Source: Actinobacteria bacterium OK074 (GTDB taxonomy: Bacteria > Actinomycetota > Actinomycetes > Streptomycetales > Streptomycetaceae). From it: 64,000 nt of DNA. The notes beneath the pieces are model-generated. The model did no database searches and had not been told where the DNA came from. It worked only from the letters and a program-made list of their open reading frames with translations. Shown piece after piece: positions 43,429 through 51,581 of the stretch. Location: the NCBI GenBank assembly GCA_001298575.1, contig LJCV01000269.1, forward strand, positions 1-64,000, written 5' to 3'. The number at the start of each line of letters is the position of its first letter. Positions within the stretch are counted from its first letter, which is position 1. Made by a program: the position numbers and the translations under genes.

Positions 43429-44242
43429 GGCGGGTGCCGGGTGGGGTGAGGGGAGTGCCGGTCCGTGGCCCGGCGGGTGGGCTGAGAAGGGCGCCGGGTG
43501 GGCTGAGGGGAGTGCCGGACCGTGGCCCGGCTGACCTGGGCCGTGTGCCGGTGGTCGTCGGGGCGCGGGCCGCCAGCGCCTCCAGCAGCAGGTCCACCGC
43601 CTCCTCGAACGAGCTGTCCGCCATCCCGGGCAGCTCGGGGCGTACCGCGGTGAGCGCGGGGAACGCCACCGGGTCCAGCTTCTGGTAGACGTCCCGCCAC
43701 GCCCGGCGATCGGCCTCGCGCCGCTGCGGCGGGAGCGCGTGGAACGCCGCGTCCGTGGCCGCATGGCTGAGCACGGTGTCGATGAATGCCAGGTAGAGCC
43801 GCGCGGCCCGGGCGGGCTCGAAGCCCGCGGACAACAGCAGACCGATGCCCGTCTCCACCGCCCGGATCTCGTTCCCGCGCCGGGTCACCCGGTACGAGGC
43901 CAGGGCGGCGGCCCGCGGATGGGCGAGGTAGCCGGCGCGCACCCGCAGGGCCATCTCGCGCAGCGAGGCCACCCAGTCGTCGCCGGGGACGAACCCCGCC
44001 ATCGCGTCGCCGATGATCCGGTCGGCGACGGCGAGCACCAGGTCGTCCGTGCCCTGGAAGTAGCGGTACAGGGCGGTCGGGTCGCAGCCGAGCGCCGCAC
44101 CGAGCCGGCGCACGCTCAGCGCTTCGGGGCCGTGCTCGCCGATCAGCCGCAGGGCGGTCTCCACGATCAGGCTCTCGGAGAGCAGCACCCCGGAACGGGT
44201 GGGCCGACGGCGCCTGCGCTCCTGCGGGACACGGGTGGACAT
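43370..44242 (-). CDS. TetR-family regulator with low-complexity C-terminal tail
   Basis: A 290-residue repressor. The N-terminal HTH (VETALRLIGEHGPEALSVRR, LGAALGCDPTALYRYFQGTD) is followed by a ligand-binding region (SYRVTRRGNEIRAVETGIGL, FIDTVLSHAATDAAFHAL). From about residue 235 the protein is Pro/Gly/Arg/Thr-rich and partly read from a tandem 41-bp repeat (43434-43474, 43491-43531). Its last 59 bases are antisense to galK, so the tail is probably a recent readthrough extension. It is divergent from the amidohydrolase with a palindromic operator between them. The start at 44242 follows AGGAGAGGAACCC. GalK overlap makes gal regulation less likely than control of the amidohydrolase. Confidence 0.82.
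   Translation of the reverse strand: MSTRVPQERRRRRPTRSGVLLSESLIVETALRLIGEHGPEALSVRRLGAALGCDPTALYRYFQGTDDLVLAVADRIIGDAMAGFVPGDDWVASLREMALRVRAGYLAHPRAAALASYRVTRRGNEIRAVETGIGLLLSAGFEPARAARLYLAFIDTVLSHAATDAAFHALPPQRREADRRAWRDVYQKLDPVAFPALTAVRPELPGMADSSFEEAVDLLLEALAARAPTTTGTRPRSAGPRSGTPLSPPGALLSPPAGPRTGTPLTPPGTRLNPPAEPPPKAPPRTPVVP
43434..43531. repeat. 41-bp direct repeat in the TetR tail
   Basis: Two near-identical 41-base copies, each beginning G(T/C)GCCGGGTGGGSTGAGGGG, lie at 43434-43474 and 43491-43531, 57 bases apart. The period of 57 is a multiple of three, so it yields repeated PxxGTPLSPPG-type peptides in the C-terminal tail of the regulator. Confidence 0.75.
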
Positions 44243-44298
44243 TGACCGGGTTCCTCTCCTGGCGGGCACGCTCAGTGAACGGCCTGCGGGCGCCTTAC

Positions 44299-44313
44299 GT
44301 CAACAGGGTTGAC
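44299..44313. promoter_or_regulatory. Candidate TetR operator upstream of the amidohydrolase
   Basis: GTCAACAGGGTTGAC is a perfect 6+3+6 palindrome in the 239-base divergent gap between the TetR gene and the amidohydrolase, 57 bases from the regulator start. Position and symmetry fit autoregulation and control of the divergent hydrolase. Binding is inferred. Confidence 0.55.
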
Positions 44314-44481
44314 CCAATGCGGACACCGGCGGTTCCATATGGCCGCCGTCGCCCAGCGCGTCCGGCACTCGCCGTACTTCACGACGGTCGACGGCACCGA
44401 CGCCGAGGCCCTGGTCCCAGCCCTCCCAACACGCCGATCCCCTCTCTCCAACTGCCTTCGTTTTCTCTGGAGTTCGTACCC

Positions 44482-46149
44482 ATGCGGCATCCCCTCCCGA
44501 CCACGGCACCGGCCGACCTCGTCTTCACCGGCGGCCCCGTGCACACCGTCGACCCCGCCCGCAGCCGCGCCACCGCCGTGGCCGTGCACGGCGGGCGGAT
44601 CACCGCCGTCGGCCACGACGAGGTGCGCGAGCTGATCGGGGCGCGCACCGAGGTCGTCGACCTGGCCGGAAAGCTGCTGCTGCCCGGCTTCCAGGACGCC
44701 CACGTCCACCCGCAGGGCGCGGGCCTCGAACTCGGCCTGTGCCACCTCGGCGACACGGTCGATCCGGCCGAGTACCTCCGCCGGATCGGGGCGTACGCGC
44801 ACGAGCACCCCGACCGCGAATGGATCACCGGTGGCGGCTGGTCCCTGGAGGCGTTCCCCGGCGGCACCCCCACCGCCGCGGCCCTGGACGCGGTCGTCCC
44901 GGACCGCCCGGTGTTCCTGCCCAACCGCGACCACCATGGCGCGTGGGTCAACAGCAGGGCGCTGGAACGGGCCGGCATCGACGCCCGCACGCCCGACCCC
45001 GCCGACGGCCGCATCGAGCGCGACGCGGCGGGCAACCCCACCGGGATGCTCCAGGAGGGCGCGGTCCACCTCGTGGGAAGGCTGCTGCCGCAGCCCACGC
45101 CGGAGGAGCAACTCGCCGCCCTGCTGCGGGCGCAGGCCGTACTGCACGCGCACGGCGTCACCGCCTGGCAGGACGCCATCGTCGGCACGTACGCCAACAT
45201 GCCCGACCCGGCGCCCGCCTACCGGGAGGCGCTCGACCGGGGCCTGCTCACCGCCCGAGTCGTCGGCGCGCTGTGGTGGGACCGGACGCGCGGCGCCGAA
45301 CAGATCCCCGAACTCGTCGCGCGGCGCGAGGAGTTGACCAGGGACCGGTTCCGCGCCGGCACGGTGAAGATCATGCAGGACGGCATCGCGGAGAACCGCA
45401 CCGCCGCCATGCTCAGCCCCTACCTGACCGGCTGCGGCTGCGCCTCGGACAACAGCGGCATCAGCTTCGTGGACCCGGCGGAGCTGAGGAAGTACGTCAC
45501 AGAGCTCGACGCCGTCGGCTTCCAGGTCCACTTCCACGCGCTCGGCGACCGCGCGGTGCGCGAGGCGCTGGACGCCGTCGAGGCCGCGCGGGCGGCCAAC
45601 GGGTGGCGCGACACGCGGCACCACCTGGCGCATCTCCAGGTCGTCCACCCCGACGACGTACCGCGCTTCCGCGCCCTGGGCGCGGGCGCCAACCTACAGA
45701 TGCTGTGGGCCGCCCACGAACCCCAGATGGACGAACTGACCCTGCCCTTCCTCGGCGCGGAACGCGGCGCACGGCAGTACCCCTTCGCCGATCTGCTGCG
45801 CGCGGGCGCGACGTCGGCCGCCGGCAGCGACTGGCCGGTCAGCAGCCCCGACCCGCTCCAGGCCATCCACGTGGCCGTCAACCGCATCGCCCCCGACGCC
45901 CCCGAAGGCACCCCCGCCTTCCTCCCCGAACAACGCCTCGACCTGGGCACCGCGATCACCGCCCACACGGCGGGCAGCGCCTACACGAACCACCTCGACA
46001 CCACCACCGGCAGCATCACGGCCGGCAGATCGGCCGACCTGATCGTCCTGGACCGCGACCCGTTCACGGGCCCACCGGAGGAGATCGCGACGACTCGTGT
46101 GCTGCAGACGTTTGTTGAAGGGCGGCGGGTTTATGGGGTGGGTGGTTGA
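44482..46149 (+). CDS. YtcJ-like metal-dependent amidohydrolase
   Basis: A 555-residue cytosolic member of the amidohydrolase superfamily, YtcJ/AepA-like subgroup. The metal-site motif DAHVHPQGAG follows LLLPGF at about 70-84. Further His residues are in VHFHALGDRAV and HLAHLQVVHPDD, and the catalytic Asp in AAGSDWPVSSPDPL. The C-terminus has the TxGSAYTNHLD and GSITAGRSADLIVLDRDPF ending typical of the family. Substrate unknown; relatives hydrolyse N-acyl or imide compounds. The ATG at 44482 has GGAG nine bases upstream. Long in-frame sequence upstream is not supported. Regulated probably by the divergent TetR. Confidence 0.88.
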   Translation: MRHPLPTTAPADLVFTGGPVHTVDPARSRATAVAVHGGRITAVGHDEVRELIGARTEVVDLAGKLLLPGFQDAHVHPQGAGLELGLCHLGDTVDPAEYLRRIGAYAHEHPDREWITGGGWSLEAFPGGTPTAAALDAVVPDRPVFLPNRDHHGAWVNSRALERAGIDARTPDPADGRIERDAAGNPTGMLQEGAVHLVGRLLPQPTPEEQLAALLRAQAVLHAHGVTAWQDAIVGTYANMPDPAPAYREALDRGLLTARVVGALWWDRTRGAEQIPELVARREELTRDRFRAGTVKIMQDGIAENRTAAMLSPYLTGCGCASDNSGISFVDPAELRKYVTELDAVGFQVHFHALGDRAVREALDAVEAARAANGWRDTRHHLAHLQVVHPDDVPRFRALGAGANLQMLWAAHEPQMDELTLPFLGAERGARQYPFADLLRAGATSAAGSDWPVSSPDPLQAIHVAVNRIAPDAPEGTPAFLPEQRLDLGTAITAHTAGSAYTNHLDTTTGSITAGRSADLIVLDRDPFTGPPEEIATTRVLQTFVEGRRVYGVGG

Positions 46150-46175
46150 CGGGGGGTGTTTTCCTGGCGTCCGCG

Positions 46176-46850
46176 TCACATGGTGGGCGACTCCGACGCG
46201 GACTGCGGGGTCGACTCCGGCAGCCGGACGCCTGCGCGGCGGGCGCGGGCGAGGGCTTCGGGGCCGGCGTTCTGGGGGTCGGCGAGGTCGCGTTTGTCCG
46301 GGCGCTGGGAGAGCAGGTAGAAGCGGCGGGGGCCGGGGGCGGCGATGACGGCGGCGAAGCGGGGGTCGCCCGCGAACCAGATCTCGCGGACCTGGGCTTT
46401 GCGTTCGGGTTTGGCGCGCTTCCCCAGGCGCCTTGACCACCACCAGGCTCGCACGTGAGTGTCCATGGCGATCGTCACGTGTTCGTCCGGTGCTTCGGGG
46501 TTGGGGAACTTCAGCCAGGCCATGCCGCGTTGGGCGCCCGGAATGTCACCGAGATTGATGCCACTCTCCGGTTCCTCGAACATCTGCCAGGGATAGTGCC
46601 GTAGGAAGGGTCGGGCGTGGTACGCCCCCATCCAGTAGAAGCGCTGGAGGAAGGTCCGGTAGAACGAGTAAATCATCGGGACGAAGAAGAACCACAAGGT
46701 CCAGATGGGCATGCGCACATACCAGGCCATCAGGCCCACGCAGGTGGCGGGCCAGAGGATCTGACCCAGGACGGCCCAGGTCATGAGCTTTCTCCAGGCG
46801 CGGCGGGTGGCCGGGTCGTCCCAGGCTGTGGGGTGCTGGGTGGGGGGCAT
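46176..46850 (-). CDS. Membrane protein in the WXG operon, unknown function
   Basis: A 224-residue protein with two N-terminal transmembrane helices (LMTWAVLGQILWPATCVGLM, MPIWTLWFFFVPMIYSFYRT) and a soluble C-terminal domain (QRGMAWLKFPNPEAPDEHVT, VREIWFAGDPRFAAVIAAPG). It is the last gene of the minus-strand operon, one base after the stop of the preceding gene. No family recognised. Association with WXG-type genes suggests a role in membrane association, secretion, or immunity for the 462-residue product. Confidence 0.72.
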   Translation of the reverse strand: MPPTQHPTAWDDPATRRAWRKLMTWAVLGQILWPATCVGLMAWYVRMPIWTLWFFFVPMIYSFYRTFLQRFYWMGAYHARPFLRHYPWQMFEEPESGINLGDIPGAQRGMAWLKFPNPEAPDEHVTIAMDTHVRAWWWSRRLGKRAKPERKAQVREIWFAGDPRFAAVIAAPGPRRFYLLSQRPDKRDLADPQNAGPEALARARRAGVRLPESTPQSASESPTM

Positions 46851-46851
46851 G

Positions 46852-47538
46852 TCAGTCCTCGTCGGGTACGTCGTCGGATGCGGTCGGCAGCGGATTGTCG
46901 AAAGTAACCGTCTCGGCGATATCTCGGAGCAGTAGCCGATAGTTGTGCACGTGGTCGACCGCTGTCGTGGCCAGGGTAAGGATCGCGATCCGTCGGCCGT
47001 CGGGGCAGGGTACGTAGGCCGTGGCCTGGAGGAGTTGCCGTTGGGCGGCGATGCCTGCCTCCGGTGGCCCGGTCAGGCGCGACTGTACGAGCGCGGCCGG
47101 TCCGGCGGGCGGCTCGATGGTCTCGATGTGTTCGGCGTCCGCCGCACCCGCGGCCGCGCGGGCCGCGAGGACACTGCGCGGAGCCCACTCGCACGCTCGC
47201 CAGGCGAGTGTGAAGAAGGAAAGGAGCAGGCCGCCGTCGCCCTCGTCGTCGGCGTGCAGGCCGAGTGAGCAGTGGATGGTTCCGGCTTCCATCAGGACCT
47301 GGGCCAGCCGCATGACCGGCACCAGGTCGGTCAACAACTGCTGCCGGACGGCCGGATCGGGCAGTGTCTCCAGAACCGGCCCCAGTGCGGCGCCCAGTTG
47401 TACGTCTTCCGCCGGGCCGTTCTCCGCCTCTGCCAGTTCCCGCAAGGGCAGAGGGAGGAAGCCTGCGGGCAGCGCGAACCAGATGTCGGCGTCCTGGTTC
47501 ACGGCCGACGCGTCGATCACGTAAGGAGGCGCACTCAC
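46852..47538 (-). CDS. Hypothetical soluble protein in the WXG operon
   Basis: A 228-residue acidic protein, no signal or membrane helix. Segments include DADIWFALPAGFLPLPLREL, VMRLAQVLMEAGTIHCSLGL and AILTLATTAVDHVHNYRLLL. It overlaps the stop of the 462-residue gene by four bases, so it is coupled. The layout (small mixed alpha/beta, dedicated partner) would suit a cytosolic chaperone for a type VII substrate, similar in role to EspG-type proteins. No sequence similarity to EspG is evident. Confidence 0.7.
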   Translation of the reverse strand: MSAPPYVIDASAVNQDADIWFALPAGFLPLPLRELAEAENGPAEDVQLGAALGPVLETLPDPAVRQQLLTDLVPVMRLAQVLMEAGTIHCSLGLHADDEGDGGLLLSFFTLAWRACEWAPRSVLAARAAAGAADAEHIETIEPPAGPAALVQSRLTGPPEAGIAAQRQLLQATAYVPCPDGRRIAILTLATTAVDHVHNYRLLLRDIAETVTFDNPLPTASDDVPDED

Positions 47539-48923
47539 GACGCTCCCCTTGCGCCTGCGATGAGGAAGTGGAGCGCCCCCGCTGTCGCCGGAAGGTCCAC
47601 GGCTACGGTGCGAGTGCTGTCCAGGACGTTGATGATCTTGTTGGCGGTGTCGTTGTCCAGGCTCTTCACGCTGCTTGCCGCCACGCCGAAGACGGCGGTG
47701 CCGGCGCCCAGAAACGTCGCCGGTTTGTCGACTTTCTCGACGGCCGGAGCCAGCCGTCCTCCGAGCACCCTTGGATGGGACAGGAAGCTCAGCGCGCCTT
47801 CGGCCGCCTGGGCTTGTGATTTGATCTCGACCCCGACCGTCTTCGCCGAGGTCACGGTATTGGTCCCGACCCGCGCGATCTTCTGACCAAGTGTCAGGAC
47901 TTCGTCGGCCCCTCCCGCGAGGGACAGCAGTTCGCCGGACTCTCCAACGAGTTGGACACCTTTGAACCCACCCTTGAGTGCCGCCCCCAGCCCCGGCAGC
48001 ATCCCCAGGGCATCTCCCGTCACCCCCAACGTGTTGCTCCAGAAGTCGGGATCCGAGGGACCCGCTTCGATGGACGCGCGGACGTCGGCGTCACTGACCC
48101 GCATAGTGAACGCAACCCCACTCAACAACCCCGCCGCCAAAAACAACACCCAAGGCGCAATAGCCGTCAGTCCGATCAGTGCGATCACCCCCAACACCGC
48201 CGCACAAGCGCTGAGAATGTCCGGCAGGTTGTCCCCCAGCCAATCCCCGAACTTGTCCCACGCACTCGGCTCGTGCGGAGCCAGTTTGTGGGTGGCGTCG
48301 CCGATGTTGCGGGCGCGGTCGCGGGCGGTGGTCTCGTGGTCGGTCGCGAGGGTGCGGGCGCGGTTCAGTACGCCGTCGAGGTCGCCCTGGGCGTTGATGA
48401 CGGCTGCGTCCGCTTTGGCGAGGGCGGTGTTGGCGTCGTCGTACGCCTTGTCCTTGCCGCTCTTGCCCTTCTTCAGCGCGGGGGCGTTCTTCGCGGTGGC
48501 CGCGTGGCCCTGGGCGCGTTCCAGCGCGTCGCGCGCATCCCTCGCCTCGGCGTCGAGTTTCTTCGCGCGTCGCTGGTAGTCCTCCAACTCGCCCGTCCAC
48601 AGGTCGAGTTGTTTCGCGGCCTTGCGTACGGAGTGGGCGCCGTTCTGGAGGTTGAGGGGGAGTGGGCCGTTCTCCAGCTGCTCGCGGAACGCGACCGCCG
48701 CGTCGCCCTCCCAGTAGCTGCCGGCCATCAGCTTGGTGACCTTGGCGTGGGCCCGTTCCATCTCCTTCGCGCAGGAGGACAGGCGTTGGTGCAGGGCGCG
48801 CACCAACTCGGTGCTGCCCGGTACCGGGTTGAAGCCGAGGTGGGGGTAGGGGTTGGTGGTGTCGGGGTGGGACTTCAGGCCCTGCGGCAGGTCCGTGTCC
48901 ACCGCTGGAACGGGAACCGTCAC
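47535..48923 (-). CDS. WXG-motif large protein, putative type VII secretion substrate
   Basis: A 462-residue protein. The N-terminal helical region carries a WXG-type turn, SYWEGDAAVAF (Trp71-Glu-Gly73). A long charged helical part follows (AKKLDAEARDARDALERAQG). A strongly hydrophobic stretch is at about 235-268 (ILSACAAVLGVIALIGLTAI and on), with a further C-terminal region (LGVTGDALGMLPGLGAALKG). It lies in an operon with a small WXG-like partner upstream (four-base overlap) and a coupled downstream gene. Such long WXG fusions are usually T7SS/ESX cargo or polymorphic toxins. The C-terminus is not a recognisable toxin domain. Confidence 0.75.
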   Translation of the reverse strand: MTVPVPAVDTDLPQGLKSHPDTTNPYPHLGFNPVPGSTELVRALHQRLSSCAKEMERAHAKVTKLMAGSYWEGDAAVAFREQLENGPLPLNLQNGAHSVRKAAKQLDLWTGELEDYQRRAKKLDAEARDARDALERAQGHAATAKNAPALKKGKSGKDKAYDDANTALAKADAAVINAQGDLDGVLNRARTLATDHETTARDRARNIGDATHKLAPHEPSAWDKFGDWLGDNLPDILSACAAVLGVIALIGLTAIAPWVLFLAAGLLSGVAFTMRVSDADVRASIEAGPSDPDFWSNTLGVTGDALGMLPGLGAALKGGFKGVQLVGESGELLSLAGGADEVLTLGQKIARVGTNTVTSAKTVGVEIKSQAQAAEGALSFLSHPRVLGGRLAPAVEKVDKPATFLGAGTAVFGVAASSVKSLDNDTANKIINVLDSTRTVAVDLPATAGALHFLIAGARGAS

Positions 48924-49249
48924 TTCGCCGTCCCCTTCCGCTGCCCTGTGGACTTCCCCGTCGACTTCTCCAGCGCCTTCGTCAGTGCCACGTCCACCTC
49001 GTGGAAGTCCTCCTTGGCCTTCTTCGTGATGGCCGTGAGTTCACCGATCTGGTCGGCGATCTCCTTGGCCCCGTAGTGCCAGTCCTCCTGGAAACGGTCG
49101 CACGCCCGGTCCAGGTCGTCCGTGCCGAGACCCTGCACCCCGGCGTCCCGCAACACCTTCTGGAGCGCGGTGAAGGAGTCCCTCGCCCTGGTCAAGTCCC
49201 GGTAGAACTTGTCCAGTTCGGTGCCGTCGACCTTCAGGCGGTCAGCCAT
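48920..49249 (-). CDS. Small WXG100/ESAT-6-like protein
   Basis: A 109-residue helical protein without signal peptide. Two amphipathic helices flank a DWHYGAKEIAD turn, a variant of the WXG turn of ESAT-6-type proteins. The C-terminus is basic (KALEKSTGKSTGQRKGTAK). The ATG is the operon's first start, and its stop overlaps the start of the 462-residue WXG protein. The two likely fold or are exported as a pair. No ESX secretion machinery genes are in this window, so the apparatus must be encoded elsewhere. Confidence 0.75.
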   Translation of the reverse strand: MADRLKVDGTELDKFYRDLTRARDSFTALQKVLRDAGVQGLGTDDLDRACDRFQEDWHYGAKEIADQIGELTAITKKAKEDFHEVDVALTKALEKSTGKSTGQRKGTAK

Positions 49250-50443
49250 GCGCCCCTCTCCCTCTCCTTCTCGTTACGTGGGCAGCGGTTGACGGGCTGG
49301 ATGCCTCTCGCCGGAACGCGGTGTCGGTGGCGATGGGTCCGTCCGGAAGGCGCCCCGTGTTGCCCGTGCCCATGCGGGGATTACTCAAGCGAACAGGCTA
49401 TCGGCGGAGATGTGCCGGTACCAGCGTGAATCCTGTCGACGGGGGAGGCGTCCGCGGGTGTGTTTCGGCACAGGTGGAGCCCTGCGCGCCGTCTTGCGGT
49501 CAAGGGCGCGACGTGTGTTTCGTCTTCGTCCGCCGCAGCGGTGAACTGCCGAAGGGATCTTCGTGTGGACGCCTTTCCCTGTCCGGTGTCCGGCAAAGGG
49601 GATCGACGCGGGTCGAGGTACGGTCTGGCCGGTCGGCCGGATCCGGGCATGGCGCCCCTGAACCCGCCGAGGTCGACGTTGGTTCTGCTCATGCCACCCC
49701 CGTCCCGTCGCACAGCGGTCCCCCGTACACGGACCTCAACAAGGACACGTCGGGCCGACGCGGGCGTGGCTGGACGCGGCGGACTCCAGGCCGGTGTCGG
49801 TGGGGGCCGAGCCGGGGACGTCGGACGCCGTGACGTGTCCGGCCTCCGGCGCGCGCACTCGACGGCGACCGGATCGGGGAGCCGTACGCGAAGGGCGAGC
49901 CGGACGAGACCCGACCCCGCGGGGTGAAGCACCTGCGCTCCTCCGGTGACGGCTCCCTCCGGCTCGGGGCCACGGCCACCTGGAAGATCCACTGGACCGG
50001 CACCGACGATCCCGGCGACAACTTTCCCGACGTTCGAGGTCGACCACGTTCATGTTGCCGAGCGGGCCACCGTCACCGTCACCGTTACTGTCACCGTCGT
50101 CGTCGCGGCCGAGTATCGGGAATTGACCGCCCGAGCCGGACGCCTCTTCGCCGGGCGGCCATGGACGCTGCCCACTACCGCGTAAAACCCTGAAAAGGCA
50201 TCGCTTTCGTGAGCCCGCCGAGGGAATTCCGCAGATTGCTATCGACTCTTCCTGGGCGGCGGACGAAACCTGCCCGCACTCCCGGCGTACGGAGCGAGAT
50301 CGACGACGGTGCCGGTGCGGCGGCGACCCGCGGTGGAATTGATTGCCCTGGTGGACGGGGGTGCCGAACAACGTTCTGGTTGCCAGCGTGGGTCACGTCA
50401 TCGGCCGGGTCCTGGCCGACCGAGCGTCTGGAGAACAGTGCGT
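49250..50443. other. Degenerate region between the WXG operon and the ADP-ribosyltransferase
   Basis: About 1.2 kb with no intact gene. Several frames look coding in pieces (see the pseudogene 49743-50190). GTCACC hexamer repeats occur near 50070-50106, encoding a TVTVTVT-like run in one frame. The last 250 bases before the toxin are less G+C-rich than the window average and may hold its promoter, but no clear -35/-10 pair was found. Confidence 0.45.
49743..50190 (+). pseudogene. Frameshifted remnant of a secreted-protein gene
   Basis: Coding-like sequence jumps frames. RAWLDAADSRPVSVGAEPG and TSDAVTC read in one frame. DGDRIGEPYAKGEPDE and LRLGATATWKIHWTGTDD read in a second (49861 on). TFEVDHVHVAERATVTV reads in a third (about 50030 on). 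The GATATWxIxWTGTD motif matches a class of streptomycete membrane or secreted hypotheticals in my memory. Two frame changes in 450 bases and no start signals indicate decay. Sequencing error is an alternative. Confidence 0.4.
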
Positions 50444-51412
50444 ATGTCCCACCCACACCCCACGGCGGTCCCCGAACAGGGAGCCTTGCGAAGGCACGCG
50501 ATCGTGTCGATGGTGACGCTCCTGCTGGCGCTGACCGCTGTCCTGGTCGGCCCGTTCGGCGCACTGTCGAGCGCCCACGCCGCGAACAACACCTGCCCCG
50601 GGGAATCCCACTCGGGAGAGGGATCCTCCTCCGGACAGGGAACCTGCTCCAACCTGCACAACGACGATCTCCTGGACCAGCCGACGCTCCCGGGTGACCT
50701 GTATCGGGGAGACTCCCGGCAGCCGTACGAGATCTTCACCCACGGATTCGCGGCCCGGGGCACCAATTACGACGTTGTGCAGCATGTCCGTGGAGACCGT
50801 GCCGGGAACAGCGGTTACATCTCGACGACGGGGGCCACGAGTGTGGCACGGCAGTTCGCGAGGAGTCAGGGACAGCGCAATCTGGACGCCGCCCTTTCGC
50901 TCTGTGCGCCCGCGCGGCACGCGAACTACAGTACCGTTCCGGGATTCGGGCGCATTGTCTGGGAAGGCTGCGCGAACGGGCAGGTAACCGCGGATTCCTT
51001 CATCTACGCGATTTCGCCCGCGTGGGCAAGGAACGCGATGCACATTCCCAGCCAGATCCGGGGTAACTCGGACCTGTACAACCACTATCAAAGCCAGGAC
51101 GAATGGGCCTACGTCCATCGGATCCCGAACTACGCGATCAACGGTGTGTACATCTACCGGATGACGGCTCAGGTCAACCGTGGAGGACTCGTCCAGAACA
51201 GCATCACCTTCAACCTCGACCACTTCGTCATCAATCCCTACTACCTCCAGTCCCGAACGATCTACGATCCGGCCAGCGACGCGCAGGCCAGATGGAACTT
51301 CCGCACGAGGCTGAACATCCCCAGCCTTCCCGCCAACTCGTACAACCGAGGGTGCAGCCGCGTAGACCGCTGCCGGGACGGCTCCGGTGGCTCGGGCGGT
51401 TCCGGCGGCTGA
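50444..51412 (+). CDS. Secreted mono-ADP-ribosyltransferase toxin (pertussis S1 / scabin-like)
   Basis: A 322-residue exported protein with signal RRHAIVSMVTLLLALTAVLV cut near AHA46. The catalytic-fold motifs match pertussis toxin S1 and scabin. LYRGDSRQPYEIFTHGFAAR gives NAD-binding Arg88 and the HGF turn. SGYISTTGATSVARQF is the STS-type motif (127-129). YQSQDEWAYVHRIP is the QxE motif (Gln218, Glu220), aligning with the SEYLAHRRIP region of S1. QxE enzymes of the pierisin/scabin type modify guanine in DNA; others modify Arg. Six cysteines suggest disulfides. The tail is GSGGSGGSGG. ATG 50444 has GGAG ten bases upstream; GTG 50438 is possible. No immunity gene is obvious. Confidence 0.88.
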   Translation: MSHPHPTAVPEQGALRRHAIVSMVTLLLALTAVLVGPFGALSSAHAANNTCPGESHSGEGSSSGQGTCSNLHNDDLLDQPTLPGDLYRGDSRQPYEIFTHGFAARGTNYDVVQHVRGDRAGNSGYISTTGATSVARQFARSQGQRNLDAALSLCAPARHANYSTVPGFGRIVWEGCANGQVTADSFIYAISPAWARNAMHIPSQIRGNSDLYNHYQSQDEWAYVHRIPNYAINGVYIYRMTAQVNRGGLVQNSITFNLDHFVINPYYLQSRTIYDPASDAQARWNFRTRLNIPSLPANSYNRGCSRVDRCRDGSGGSGGSGG

Positions 51413-51434
51413 GTCCGACAAGAACCGCTCCCAC

Positions 51435-51466
51435 GGCAGGCACGGCCCGGGTTGGCCGTGCCTGCC
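51435..51466 (+). terminator. Terminator hairpin after the ADP-ribosyltransferase
   Basis: GGCAGGCACGGCC (51435-51447) pairs perfectly with GGCCGTGCCTGCC (51454-51466) across CGGGTT, 22 bases after the stop. Direct repeats of GACGCGTCC follow. Confidence 0.85.
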
Positions 51467-51581
51467 GACGCGTCCGACGCGTCCGGCGGGGCACCGGGCG
51501 CCGGCGGCCGGGGTACGGCATCACCGCGGGCGCCCTCAAGGAACGTCGGCGCCCTCAAGCAACGCCGAGTGAGCCCTCGGC

